A DNA stretch of 64,000 bases from Apiotrichum sp. Y4204 (Eukaryota; Basidiomycota; Tremellomycetes; Trichosporonales; Trichosporonaceae). Where the stretch lies: assembly GCA_025531455.1 (NCBI GenBank), contig JAMYHL010000004.1, forward strand, positions 1 through 64,000, given 5' to 3'. The position numbers and the translations under genes were made by a program. The notes under the pieces are model-generated. The model searched no databases, was not told the DNA's origin, and saw only the letters and a program-made list of their open reading frames with translations. Shown here one piece after another: positions 44,559 to 56,425 of the stretch (its first letter is position 1; each line of letters begins with the position of its first letter).

Positions 44559-45401
44559 TTACGCCTTGCCCTCCTCCTCCTTAATGCGCTTGGCAAGGAT
44601 CTTGGCGCCGACATTGCGGATGTTGACCGCGGCGCGCTCGATGCCGCCCGCCTGCGCCTTCTTGTACAATGTGAGCGCGTGGTCGAGCGCATCAGCTGCA
44701 GCGTCAGAAGGGGATCTTCAGCAGATCAAGAGCTAGAAAAAAGGACTTACTCGACTCGAGCACGGCAGCAAGGTTGAACTGGATCTCGGGGTCCTCAGGC
44801 GCAATGTCCATGGCGGCAGTGAGCGCCTTGATCGCGTCGGCGGCCCGTGGCGGGCGGGACATCATGTACGCCGATCCAAGGTCTACAGTCAGCTCAGCTC
44901 CACAGCTAATCCCTCACTGGTGTAGGCGTCCGCACTGGGCTCGAGCTGGATACTCTGCTTCCACGCCTCGATCGCGCCCTCGAGGTTTGACAGCTGGTAC
45001 TCGCACACGCCGAGGTTGAAGTACCCGCCGCTCGTAGCCGCGGCCGCGACGCTCTGCTCGTACAGCGACTTTGCGCGCTGCATGTCGCCCTCCTCGAGCG
45101 CGCGCGTCCCGTCGTCGAGGAGTGCCTGGGCGTGTGCGCGCGCGCTGTCCGATGCGCAGGGGGCGGTCGGGCCGCTCGCATACGCTGCAGTTAGAATTTG
45201 TGGTCGGCGAATTGGCGTCGGCAATCGTCACATTTGGAGCGGCGGCGCTGGTACTGGTAGGTACTCACAACGGGAAGCGGAGTGCGAGGCGGACATGGAG
45301 GGCACGGAGGTAATGGCCGGCACGACGCGGGCAACGGTCCTAGATGGGGTGGCAAAGCGGACGGAAGAAAGAGCGCGGAGAGAGCGGACAGCGCGGGACA
45401 T
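44559..45401 (-). CDS. TPR-repeat protein with mitochondrial presequence
   Basis: Four exons, about 220 residues. The N-terminus is Arg/Ser/Ala-rich without acidic residues (MSRAVRSLRALSSVRFATPS, RTVARVVPAITS), a typical mitochondrial import signal. TPR helices follow: AQALLDDGTRALEEGDMQRA with KSLYEQSVAAAATSG; YFNLGVCEYQLSNLEGAIEA with WKQSIQLEPSA; and, after an intron, NLGSAYMMSRPPRAADAIKA with LTAAMDIAPEDPEIQFNLA. The last exon gives ADALDHALTLYKKAQAGGIE and ends KRIKEEEGKA. Three TPRs suggest a protein-binding scaffold in the matrix. The partner is not identifiable. Confidence 0.82.
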
Positions 45402-46380
45402 GTTACCGTTTTCTTCTGTTGTGGATTGCGAAGTGGAGACAGAGTACTACTTGCTATCTTGACATGAGACGCCCAAAGTACCGAAATTGTGGAATGTGGA
45501 GCATGGGAACTGCAACTGCTACTGACGTTTGAGAAATACTTAATCAAGCTCCAGATAAGCACGCGTAAGTAGCGCGACAACCCCGTGGTAAAAAGATCAA
45601 CGCCCCGCGCCCCGGCCTCATGCTCATTTGCCCGCTGTCTGAGATCTGACATCTGCGAGATGCTCCGATTCTCGTTGGTTGGCCGCCGTCACTGTGTGAT
45701 CACTCCGATCCACCAGTCAGTGGCCAAGTCACGCGCAGCTCCACTGACGAGTCGAGCTCGTCGAAGGGCACGACCTTCTCGCACTCAAGGCATGCACACG
45801 CCGCGCCGCGCCCTCTGCATCTCCGCATGTATCCCATCTGACGCAGACTGCACTCGTCACTCGCGAATGTTCCAATATTCCCGGCCGTCTTCACTCCACT
45901 CCCTCACACAGGTGACGGTCCGACGCCATAATCTCAGCCACCGCCGTCTGGGCGGGTTGTTCACACTCCCGGCCCGCCATGTGCAGGCGCTTGCGCAGAA
46001 CGCGGATCTCGGGTCTCCGTTTCGGAATTGCCTCTTTCCGCAATGAATCGCAATTCACTGAGACACACACAGGACCGAGCGCCAACGGACCACACACCAC
46101 TCTCAAGGGATCAAGGTATGACTCGGTTCCAGCAGCCAGAGGCCCGAACGCGACGCCACAGTGACTCCCTGCGCAGTACAGGCAGTCACCGATCCGGCCG
46201 TGGCAGTCACTCGGAGATTCGCAGAATCGCTGTTGTCGCGCAAGAAAAATAATTTGGCCAGCACTTCAGACCACCCGTCCACCAGCGTCTCATGCTCCTT
46301 CTCCCATCCAGCAACTCTTCCCACTTCTCTTTCCACCCTGTTCGCGCGCGCGCTTGTTATACATGCATGATCCGGGGCAT
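45402..46380. other. intergenic region, no supported gene
   Basis: It lies between the TPR gene promoter and the COX8 3' end. Minus-strand short frames near 45700-46106 (for example RPEIRVLRKRLHMAGRECEQ) could not be joined in phase. Confidence 0.45.
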
Positions 46381-46883
46381 TTAGTCGGAGCCGGAGGACT
46401 TCTGGCTGTGGGGTTAGCAACGTCCGCGTCGCAGCGACGTACATGTGCCAGTGGGCGGCGTAGCTGCGCGTCAGTGGTGTTCTTGCAGATGAGACCGATT
46501 GACTCACAAGGGAAGACCAAAGCCAGCAATGGTGTAGACGACCATCTTGGCGACGAGGAAGGGCTTGTTGGTCACGTTGAAGGGAAGGGCGCTGTTGTTA
46601 GCAAACACTCCGGCCAAGGCGCTGATTCCTCCACGGTGCCGGTTCCGATTTCTGGTCTCTGGCGGCCTTCCTCCTCTCCCACCCGTCTACCCTCCCTCCT
46701 ACGGCCTACCAGAGCGGAAATCCGACGACATCCCTCTCTCCGACGCCGACAGACTTGACTAGACAACACCGCCAGCCCCACACCACACCACACTCACTGG
46801 TCGACCTTGTTCTCGAAGTGGAGGGCGCGGGCCTGGCGGGCAACCTGCGCACGGGCAACGGGACGGACAGCGGCGAGGAACAT
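46381..46883 (-). CDS. COX8: cytochrome c oxidase subunit 8 (COX7C type)
   Basis: A small nuclear-encoded subunit of respiratory complex IV in the inner mitochondrial membrane. Four exons join in phase. The presequence is MFLAAVRPVARAQVARQARA, followed by LHFENKVDH, then ALPFNVTNKPFLVAKMVVYT and IAGFGLPF|YAAHWHI|QKSSGSD. The FENKVD...LPFN block and the single membrane segment ending GxGLPFYAAxW are characteristic of fungal Cox8. The last coding exon is only 25 bases. The first intron is about 200 bases. Confidence 0.88.
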
Positions 46884-47636
46884 TGTGTGCGGGTGTTTTG
46901 GGTGGATAGAGAGTGGTGGACCGGAGAATGAGAGATGACGAGCAGCGAGCAGCGAGCAACGAGCAGTCTCAATCGTGATCGTCTTCGGCTCTTCGGCAGA
47001 GGGTCCCACCCAGGCCACCCAGCCAGAACCAGCACTGGCCCAGCATGCTGCAATTGGCGCACAACCCAAGCCTTGCTAGCTCCCATGCTCCAGGCTCACG
47101 GCTGCGGCGGTTCACCAGCAACACCCAGCCCCGCACCCACGGTGCGCGGCGTTATGCGGCCCGCCGTTCGTGGCACCCCCGCGTGGCCTATGCGTGGCTC
47201 CACACCAACAGTACACAGTGGGGTTGTCGGCAGTGAGCTCGATGCATTGGATATCGCGCACGCACACATCGGTAGCGAGCACACTAGAGATAAAAGCGAT
47301 AACGATAAAGATGTCGATCTCCTGTCTGTATCACTTTTAGATCGCCTTTACCGCCTTTTGTAAACTTTTCTTTTGTGTCGTTTGGGCGCCGTGGCGCTCG
47401 GTGAGTCACTGCGCCCAGCTGTCCATTGTACCCATTGCACCAAAGTGCCATTGTCTTGCCCACGCTTAGTCGCATGGTGGCTGCGCCACTCCATTGTTCT
47501 GTTCCAGCGACCGTAAGCTTGTGCATGGACATACCTGTGCAGCTATAGAAATACAGTACAGCATAACGGTGCGTTCTCCAGTGACTCTGCGCATCCCGGT
47601 AATCATGCATGAATACATATACACATACAACCAAAG
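46884..47636. other. intergenic region, no gene seen
   Basis: It contains the COX8 promoter and the 3' flank of the Zn2Cys6 gene. An AT-rich stretch lies at 47280-47380. No other feature is seen. Confidence 0.5.
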
Positions 47637-50588
47637 CTAGCGGAACGGGAACCCGCCCGAGTCTGTGAGCGTAAAGTCCTCCCAGAACCCATCGAGATTA
47701 AACCCCACATCGAGGTCGACATCAAATAGCGCAGGCGGCACCTGGTCGAGGTCGAACAGGCCGTCCACGGCGGCCAGCGGTGGAGCTTGCGTGTGTGGGG
47801 CGCTGTCCCTATCCTTGCTTTCGGGCACTGGAGGGGGAGCCTCGGGCGCGGGTTCGTGCTCTGGCGATGGAAAACGCGACGGGACGACCTGGGGTTAGAC
47901 ACCAGCACACGCTCGTTTCCTGTTACCCACACTTTCGCTCATCTCCGTCAAGCGGCGCGTCAGGAGGCGCAGCATCGTGCCGAAGCGGCATGCGGGGTGG
48001 TCCTTGTCGGGGCTGGCAAGGAGGAGCGCAGCACACACGCGCTCGACGAGCTCCGTCGTCCTGCGTGTCAGCCATAGCACTCGGGAAAAATTGTCACAGG
48101 AAATTCGCTCCGTCCTCACCGCACTCACCGGGCAATGTCGGTCTTGGCCACGGCGCCAGAATACACGGCCTTGAGCGCAAAGGTCCCGCTGTACGCAAAG
48201 TTGATGAGGTACCGCGAGGGGAGGTATCGGAGGACGCCGCTGTGTCCAAGGCGGAGGCAGATACCCAGGATCTCGTGTGCCGCATCGATAGACTCGTAGA
48301 TGTACACTGCGTCCGGGGACGTGGCGCTGCCGCGGGGAAAGATGGACATGGCGCCGGACGCGCCAGACGCCGCTGGCCGGCCGTCCTTCTCCCGCTCCTT
48401 TTCCTGTTCTGCCCGCTCCTGTGCGCGCTGCACGTGCGCCTGGAACGCAAAGGCCGCCACGTACAGGCGGACAAAGTGGTATGTACACCATGTGAGCTCG
48501 CGGACCGAATCGAGCCGCCACACCTTGTCGCGCCACGCGACGCAAAAGCTCTCGAGCGCGCGCCGGAAGTGGTCGAGAAACTTGAAGTACTCGCCCTTGC
48601 GAACAAGGGCCGAGGTGCGCGAGGGCGTCGAGAAGAGAATATCATGTGCGTTGGTCATGATCTGCGTGAGCTCCATGTACGCCTGCATCATTGCGGCCGA
48701 GTCGTTGGCGTCCACGAGGCCCGAGGGAGAAGGTGCGGCGTCGTCCGGCTGCATCATGTACGGAAAGTTGAGGCGTGCGGCGGCTTCACCCGTCTGGTTG
48801 ATGTCCGAGATGCCCTGGAAGCACAGTGCCGGCCCGCGACTCCAGAATGCGAGACCGGTGCGGAGACCTAGCGTGCGGTCAAAGAGGTAACACCACGTCC
48901 ACACCCCGCGGGCCCGCTCCAGCTCGGCATCACGTTCGCCGTCTTCCAATGCAAGCTGGTCCACTGAAGAGTTAGCCTAGGAATACAACTCCAGCACTCA
49001 CACCCAAGACCATACGCCGCGCGGATGGCCGTTCCGGTAAGCGCCCACGCGCGGCGGTTTTCGACGCCGTGCAAGCCGTGTACCTCGGAGTTGGCGCCGC
49101 TTGAGCCCGTCATATCGCCCGCTGCCGGCCCGAGGCGGTCACGGGGGAGATTCTCCGCAAGAATTAGCACGCCCTCCACGAACCCAATGCTCGGCTGCAG
49201 GCCCGCACACGCATAGTCGGCGAGCGTCTCGCGCACGAGCGCATACGTCCGCTCGTGGATCTCCTTCATCCCCTTGTCCGGGTGGTGCCGCGACGCGACG
49301 CAGACAATCGCGCTGAGGAGAAACGGGTCCTCGTGCGCCAGGGCCGCGAGCTGTGTCTTGTTGTGCGGGATCCGCACCGTTTGGAAAATGGGCTACGAGT
49401 CAGTGGTAATTCATCATGCTGCTCGACGGCGCTTCGCCGTCGCTCACCAGGACAGTATGGTGATGCGCAAAAAACACATTCACCAGAAGCTCCAGCGTAC
49501 GCTCGTCGAGGATGCCGCGCGCGATAAGCACAAAATCCGCAAGAGGGCGGGGCTGGTCCGCGGCCCACGCGACGCGTTTGCTCGTCTCGCGCTGCCCGCC
49601 GTCATCGTGCTTGTCGGTCGGCTCGTCGTCTGCGTCCGTGGCAGCCTTGGCAAGAATCTCCAGCGCGTCCGTCTCATTGTTGAAGCTCGCAACGACAATG
49701 TTGCGCGTCGGGTCCGGCTCGCTGTGTCGCTTCCGCCGCGTACTTGCGCTCGTCCCCGTTCCCGTCCCTGTCCCCGTACTGGGGCTCGTCGCAGATGCAA
49801 AGCTCGTCGACGTCCCGTTCGTCGGCGGGTCAGACATGGGCGACATCTTGGGCTCAAAGAGCAGTCCATCCGACCATGTGCCACCTCCAGGGCCTGATGC
49901 GCGCGCAGCACCTGTTCCACCGCTCGCACTCCCGGCCATCCCCAAACTCGGGCCAACACCGGACCCAAGCGCGGAGAACCCAAGCGGCTCAACTCCGAGG
50001 GCGGGCACCGGCATCTGACCCGGCATCTGTGGTCTGCTACCTGACTGGAGGCCGCCGAGTGCACCCATTGACAGACCTAGCGGGGCGGTAGGATACCCTC
50101 CAGAAGGGACGGGATACACTTCGGGTTTGGCCTCGTCGTTCTCGGTCTTCCGGCGCCGTTTCTACACGTCAGCAGACATCAGCAGACATCGCGATAAAAC
50201 CCACACTTGGAAGAAAGACACAGTTCCGCTGCTCGCGGCGGCAACGCGTACACGGCGGCTCCGAGGGGGCGTTCACGTCGCCGAGATCGCACTTGGCCTT
50301 GCGCAACCGGCAGTGTACCTGTGTGTCAGCGGATTGTGCGGCGAGTACAGCCTGGGCGGCAGAACGGCGCGGCAAAGTCTCTATCCTGGTCGGACATCAA
50401 ACTAAATACAGTAGCGAGTCAAAGCCCCAAAGCACGCACAGCAATCTCCCCCAGACGCTCAAACTCACACACGCGCGGTATCCGCGCTTGGGCACGCGGT
50501 CCTCGTCCTTGCGTTTCGTGGCGCTCGGCCCAGCAGCGGGAGGGGGCGCGGCGTCGGCGCCGCCCGCGGCGGCGAATAGCTCCGTCAT
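47637..50588 (-). CDS. Zn2Cys6 fungal transcription factor
   Basis: Six to seven exons. MTELFAAAGGADAA leads to KRGYRAC|VHCRLRKAKCDLG, then SEPPCTRCRREQRNCVF. This is a binuclear zinc cluster with spacing C-x2-C-x6-C-x12-C-x2-C-x6-C, split by an intron between the first two cysteines. KRRRKTEN follows. A low-complexity region contains STGTGTGTGTSAST. The middle homology region has NIVVASFNNETDALEILAKA, LLVNVFFAHHHTVLV, FLLSAIVCVASRHHP, LTGTAIRAAYGLG and LERARGVWTWCYLFDRTLGL. The C-terminus is acidic and hydrophobic (GLFDLDQVPPALFDVDLDVG, then NLDGFWEDF), a likely activation domain. The cluster with a long 12-residue loop recalls Aro80-type regulators, but targets are not known. An upstream in-frame ATG (MRLSHPPSR) is an alternative start. 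Confidence 0.88.
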
Positions 50589-52118
50589 GCTCGTTCCCGG
50601 CGGCGGGGAGAGGCGGGAGGGCGGGTGCGAGAGGCGCATCGAGAGCGGAGAGAATGGGATTCGGAAGTGGTGATGTGATTGCCGCTCGGGGGATTGTCGA
50701 ATCGTGGAGTAAGGCGGATCAAGGGCGCCGGACTGCTGGACTAGATAGCAAGCACCGGGTATGCGGATTCTCGCCACGGGTTCGGGGATGCCGACGAGAA
50801 TAACGCGTAAAGGATGCAAGGATGGATGATGCGGAAGTGGGATCGCGGATAGCTAATGATTACAATCTCACGAGACACCTCGCGCGCCCCGCACACCCCG
50901 CTCCCCACCTGGACAACTTGCGAACCGGTAGAGCCGATGAACTCGCGGACTCGCGGACTCGCCAAGTCGTCCGGGTCTGGTCTCCGACTTGCAGTCTGAC
51001 TGCTCTCCGTTAGCCACTGACGGGCGTCGAATCCTCCGTCTTCGATCTGCGAGTTGCGCCTGCCCCAGGGGCTCTGGTATCATGTCTCCAGCTCTCCACA
51101 ACTTGGTGCCCACTGCCGCACTTTTGGGTCAGTTTGGACAGACACAACAGGCCAGGTGGAACCGCGGGCGCTTGAAGCGTGACAGAATGCCTGTTCCAGC
51201 CTGTGATCGGTGTGATCCGGCGTGTTCTGTGTGCTTCCCGGAATCCCGAACCGTTGCCACCCGCCCATTGCGTGTGGTGTATCACGTCTCACATCCTGCA
51301 CTTCCCCTCTCGCTCCTTTGCGCGCGCTCTCTCCTTCAATCAGTACATCAGCATACATGTACAAGCGGACGATGGCAAGGGGGCGCAGAGTGTAAATGGC
51401 CAAGGAGGGGGAACTGGACGGGTGAATGGATGGAGCGGGGGGAGGCAAGCTCGGCCGCGTGGTCGAAGTGGATGTATGAGGAGCCGAGAAACACGAGTTC
51501 CTAATTTGGACGGCCTGGATGTGCGTGGCGGCGTGACGGACGCGGCTTGAGAGTTTGAGTTTGAGTGGAGTGCATGGTGCAGAAATGTGGTGTGCCGCGC
51601 CCGCCTCGTGTCGCGCGTGTAGGCCCAAGCGCGGTTGATCTAAGGTCAGCAGCCGATTCGAGAGCATAGGGGTCGTGGAGTGAAGCCGAAGGGGCCGGGA
51701 GACGTGCACGTAGCCATTGGCCACTGGTCAAGGGGAGCTGTTGGACGCAGCATGTCGAGCACGCCGTCACAGAGCAGCACGCCACTGCCTGAGAGTGGAA
51801 CGACTGGTGCGCAACGCCACCACGCTCGCTCGTTGTACCACGACCACGATCTCCGCTGCCAGCGTGGAGGGCTCGGATTTGGCATGCACACATCACACAC
51901 GCACACACGCACACATGCACAGCGGAGACGCATAGGCGCGGTGCGGATAAGTGGATACGCAAGAGCGTGTGATCGAGAGTGGTGTCTTCGCGTCGTGGGT
52001 CGAGGTGGAGCACAGCGCGCTGTGCAGCCTGCAGGGTGGAGCTGCAGCCGCGTTGTCGCGCACGATGGACAGCATGCGCCATGCCCCGATATATGGCAGA
52101 CACTCACTATGCGGAAAG
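50589..52118. other. intergenic region, no gene seen
   Basis: It holds the promoter of the Zn2Cys6 gene, with a GACTCGCG 9-base repeat near 50941-50965, and the 3' flank of the coiled-coil gene. A (CA)n-like tract lies at about 51888-51920. The open frames have no recognisable domain. Confidence 0.5.
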
Positions 52119-52784
52119 TTACTTTGGGCCGTTGGCGGCGGTTACACGGTTGAGACGCTCCTCGGCGGCCTTGATCTGGGCCTCGAGCTCGGCGAGCTCG
52201 TTCTCGAGGTGGGGAATGAGACTTCGCCTGCTGTGTCAGCGACAGCCAGCGCAATGGAAACATGTATCCTGGCGACCAAAGCGAGTGGCCTGGAGAACAA
52301 CACCGTAGAACAACACCGTAGAGCAGCGCTAATGCAGCGCATGCCATCCGTCGGTAGAGGCAGCACAGCCGACGAGCAGGTGAGACCCAGATGCCGCGGC
52401 AATTGCTTACCCCGCGGCGGGGCAGTGCGAGTGCATGGCAGCTGATGGCGGCCGGATTGCATCCTGGGTAGGTATGGGATGACGCACCTCTTCTGGAGCT
52501 TCATTTCGAGCTCCTGGACGTCCTTGGGGGCGGCAGCGTTGTTGGGTGCGTTGTTCGCCCGGGCGCTGGCAGACGCATCAGTGAGGGCTCCGGACGCCGG
52601 CTCCTCGTTCAAGCGGCCGAGAGTGAAGGGCGCTGAGGAGGCAGGCTTGGAGCCGCCGGGGCCGCCGACGACAGCGTCCATGAGCGACGAGGTTGACGTG
52701 TTCGGGAGAGACGGGAGCGTGAAGCCGCGCACGCTGGGTGAGTGCCGCCCACGGGCGAGCTTACCTGGTGGTGCTGTTCTCCAT
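52119..52784 (-). CDS. small coiled-coil protein, function unknown
   Basis: About 122 residues. Exon 1 is MENSTT, then VRGFTLPSLPNTSTSSLMDA, VVGGPGGSKPASSAPFTLGR, EEPASGALTDASASAR and PKDVQELEMKLQK. After an intron of about 260 bases comes SLIPHLENELAELEAQIKAA and EERLNRVTAANGPK. The C-terminal half is a clear heptad coiled coil and the N-terminal half is Ser/Gly/Pro-rich and disordered. The phase across the large intron fits only the coiled-coil frame. I do not recognise the family. Confidence 0.65.
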
Positions 52785-53054
52785 GGTGGTGTGGGGTGGA
52801 TGGGGTGAGAGAGCGTGAGAGCGAGCTAGAGGCTGGCGAGATGGAGATGGCGAAAGATGATCGAGATCAAAGATGCAGAGAGATGATATGACAATGTCGA
52901 GGTGTAGGGATGAGAATGAAGGAGAGATCGAGAGAGAGAGAAGAGGAAGGAGTGTTAAGGTCTTACCTTGTTACAGTACTTGCAACCAGTGACATGGCCA
53001 TGGACTCATCCCTCTTTGTGCTTTCTCAAATGCACCAAGTGCACACTCTGGACA

Positions 53055-53106
53055 GCACTACACGCACTACACGCACTACATGCACTATATGCACCATGCA
53101 CTACAG
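53055..53106. repeat. 9-base tandem array GCACTACAC
   Basis: Units read GCACTACAC twice, GCACTACAT, GCACTATAT, a 7-base spacer and GCACTACAG. It is non-coding. Confidence 0.8.
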
Positions 53107-56100
53107 GCACTTTACATGCACACAATGGTCGCACAGGTCCCGTCCGGACTGGCTGCTCCTCCCTGCCACGCCGCCCTGCCACCCTGCGCGTGGCGGGAAC
53201 GGGGACCGCCTGGCATGCATCTCCCGCGACACACCGCACATGAAGCAGCAGCGAGAACCCGGTGTTCGCGCCTCGTGGTCAGCCTCGCACGACGCAGGAG
53301 TGTGCAGTACGCGAGCCGTAAACGAGCAAGAGGAAGCTTGAGCGCAACTCTGTCAGGTCAGGATGCCAGGCTGCAGCTGGAATCACTGTGCAGAGAGGGT
53401 CGAATTAGCCAATGGACCTGAGAGACCGTCGCCAGAGAGCTTGCAGCTGGTTGCCAGCGCCGAGCAGCCAGGACGCAAGAGACCAGGAAACACAACTCTA
53501 ATTCGCCCTGGCACCGGGAGGCGGGAGGCGCGCGGCGTCGAGCGGCGCTGCTGGCTGCTGGCCGCTGGCTGCTGCTGCCTGGCTGGATCGCTTGGACGGA
53601 GATCTGGAGACAACTGAGGTACTGAGGTCGAGGAACTGATCGTCGGTGCCGTGCATACACATCACCCCCAAATCCCCAGACTACAGGCGCAGAGGCGCTC
53701 TTCCACTCTTCGACTTCCATTGCCCCAACAAACATATTTAGTCGAGCCGGAACTGGCCCGGTACCTCTCCTCTCTGAAAAGAGTAATATCGGGTCCTGTG
53801 GCAGTGGGATACCACCGAGTTGGGTACTCGGCGTACGCGGTACGCGGTGCGGTGGCGGTGTCCATGTCCAGATGTAGCAGTGCCCAGTACCGCAGTACGT
53901 ACGAAGGGAGTGCCTCGGCGCCACGGGCTCGGTGGATGGCACGGAAGAGAGCGCGACGGCATTCGTGTCCCCGTGATGCATAACTGCGGTACTGCTGTGC
54001 CCGCAATGCTCCGCCATCCTTTGACCAATCTACAAATCTACACGTTGCGGGCTGTGGAATGAGAGCCATATCATGATCTTGGCACAGCTGTGGCTGCAAG
54101 TGCGACGCTGGTTGACTTCTGGGTCTTTAAAGGTCTTTTTAATCTTCCAACGTGGATGGACAAAAGTGTGCCGACCCCAGAAAGGGCCGACTGCGTTTGC
54201 GCCCATGACGTCACAGCCTGTCTCAGCCCCCTGTTTCAGAATTGGTACCCCTGCCTAGTCTGTCGCTGTCGCCGTTTCCCCCGCTCTTTTCCCCTAGTCC
54301 CGTACTCGACCCCCCCAGCACCAGCATACATTCCACCACACACCCAACACACACAAACAGAGTGCGGCGTTGGCAACCGAATGTTGTCGTTGCCCACATG
54401 AGCTCTTGACAACAGCACACACAAGCTAGCAGCGACGAGACAAGAGGATCTCGCGAGGGATGAAACGACTTTTCGGCGGCAGCGTGCAGCCCATCGCGCG
54501 TCGTGGCAGCTGGAGATCGTGCAATTTGCGGCAGGTGGCGGGCAGGAGTAGCGGCGACTATGCAACGTGCAATTCAGCTACTGGGCGACTGGCCGCGACT
54601 GGACGACGGTGCGACTTGGCGCGAGCGCTGCCCCTGTCGACAGGTCCCGACAGCAAGAAACAGCCACAACCGGCACCGTTGCATAGTTGCGCGCGGAGCG
54701 CAGGCGGGCTGCATCACCGCACACTAGCATATTCGGCGTGGGACAGCGGGGAACTGCGGGCACGTCGATGCTCGACACTCGAGGCTCGACGCTCGGGGCT
54801 CGAGCTTCGTGGGCGCAGTGTGCACCGTCTTCCGGCGCATGCAGATCGCGGATGCTGTCGTATTGCTCACTGCAACTGACCGGGGCTGTTAATTGTCAGT
54901 TAATCAGCCTCATCAGTGAATCGGAGGATCAGAGGCCAATGCTCAAGTACTCGGTGCCTACAGACGCTGGCGCATACGGTTAAGGAATGGAGAGGGACTT
55001 GGCTGCTGTTCCACTCATATTTTGACGCTTTAGCATGCTCGAGCTAGCGAGCTTTGAATTTTTGACGATTTCCGACGGGTGTGCGCGCTCAGCGCGTATG
55101 AGCCATGAGCCAACCTTCTGCTGCGCCCATTGCGCCCATTGCCCCTTCCGACCACATGATTCTAATGGAATTAATGGCGCGACAAAGATGACAACTGCAT
55201 TCCTCACTGATCGCCGAGCTGAGATCTGGATCCGCGAGAGATCAAGGGCGTATGCTTCTGACGATCCTCGATGATCTTGGCCTGCACACTGCCGATCAGC
55301 GATCAGCGACGCGGCGGCGATGGCGATTGTCTTGTAGCTTTCCTCCGACTATTCTATCTCGCTCGACATCTATTCCCCCGTCTGGCTCTGGGCGTAAACC
55401 CCGGGCCATTCACGCTGATGCTTCTTCACAGACAGCCCAGCCACTTGGTGGTGTTACCCGTCACTTGTCACTCTCGACTCTCAGACTCGCGACTCGCAAC
55501 TTTGTGCAATGTGTTCATCCCAAGGTCACGGCGGCTGGCGCAAGAAACCGTTACTCTAATCATGACTCGGTTGGAGATGACTGCCGTGCTTGATGTCGAG
55601 AGCCAGAGGCTGTCAAATGTTCCTGTGTTCCGCTCATGTCTGCGATTAGCGTCCGCTGTGGCTGGCTCTAGCTCATCGCTGCTAGGCCGGAGAACGCTTC
55701 AGACTCTTATCATGCGCTGTAAGCTGCACCGCGTTTCTCATCGATCACGCGACGGGGCCACACTCGTCCGCTGTCCTCGTTTCTGCCTGCTGCTCGATTG
55801 CTACTTCTCCCTTTTAGGTCCACTTCCTCAGGTCAGCTCTCGACAAGAACAGGGCAGAGCCCGCCCCAGCGCTTGAGCTGCTCTCCCTCTCCACGCCCCG
55901 CTCGATGTTCTAGAAGCTAGAAGACAGTTACACAGATAGCCGCAGATCGCTTAATAACACAGGATCTGCGGGCGACGCGGACACGGACGCGGCCGCGGGT
56001 CAATTAATGTGATCTGTGAGCAGCAAGAAGCATGGACGCCTCGTGTTTGGCCGGGCGCACTGCGCGCATTGGGCCTCTGGCCTCTGGGCCTCTGAGCCTT

Positions 56101-56277
56101 TGGACATGTTGGGTACGGGCGGGGAGCGCTGTTGAACTGGTGATGTGGTCTGCTGATCTGGTGAGTACCAATGCGCTGGAAGACGAGAGGATCGTGGCCC
56201 CGAGAGCGGGAGGCTGGAGAGGACGCCGCGTCAAGTCAGAGCCAGATAAGGATAATGCGAGCAAGGCCGCTCTCGTC

Positions 56278-56322
56278 ATGCTCGTCAGTCGCAATGCTCT
56301 CGTCAGTCCCGGCGACACTTAA
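56278..56322 (+). promoter_or_regulatory. short upstream ORF before the bZIP gene
   Basis: ATG CTC GTC AGT ... ACT TAA encodes MLVSRNALVSPGDT, ending about 100 bases before the bZIP start. A second ATG inside it, in another register, stays open into the bZIP frame. It is relevant only if the transcript starts upstream. Confidence 0.3.
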
Positions 56323-56425
56323 CCCCGAGCCTGACGTTTCTCTTCCCACTTCCTCATCTCCACATCTTCTTTGTCTTACTCCTTCCTGTCATCTTATAAT
56401 TTTGTCCTTTGCTCGCTACGTTACC

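Larger units (their letters stand above)
52785..56425. other. 3.6 kb without a supported gene
   Basis: Read on both strands it gives only short overlapping frames. The longest is 201 codons on the plus strand (55271-55876), with no domain. Features are a 9-base array (53055-53106), a CTCGACGCTCG-type repeat near 54766-54808, and pyrimidine-rich DNA (56330-56410) just before the bZIP gene. Part of it is probably a long leader or promoter of that gene. Confidence 0.45.

Noticed and set aside
45700..46106. Minus-strand short frames with Cys/Arg-rich protein-like sequence
   Set aside because: The frames could not be joined in a consistent phase with acceptable splice sites and show no domain.
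55271..55876. 201-codon plus-strand open frame
   Set aside because: No domain, no codon bias and no intron signals; probably chance or part of a leader.
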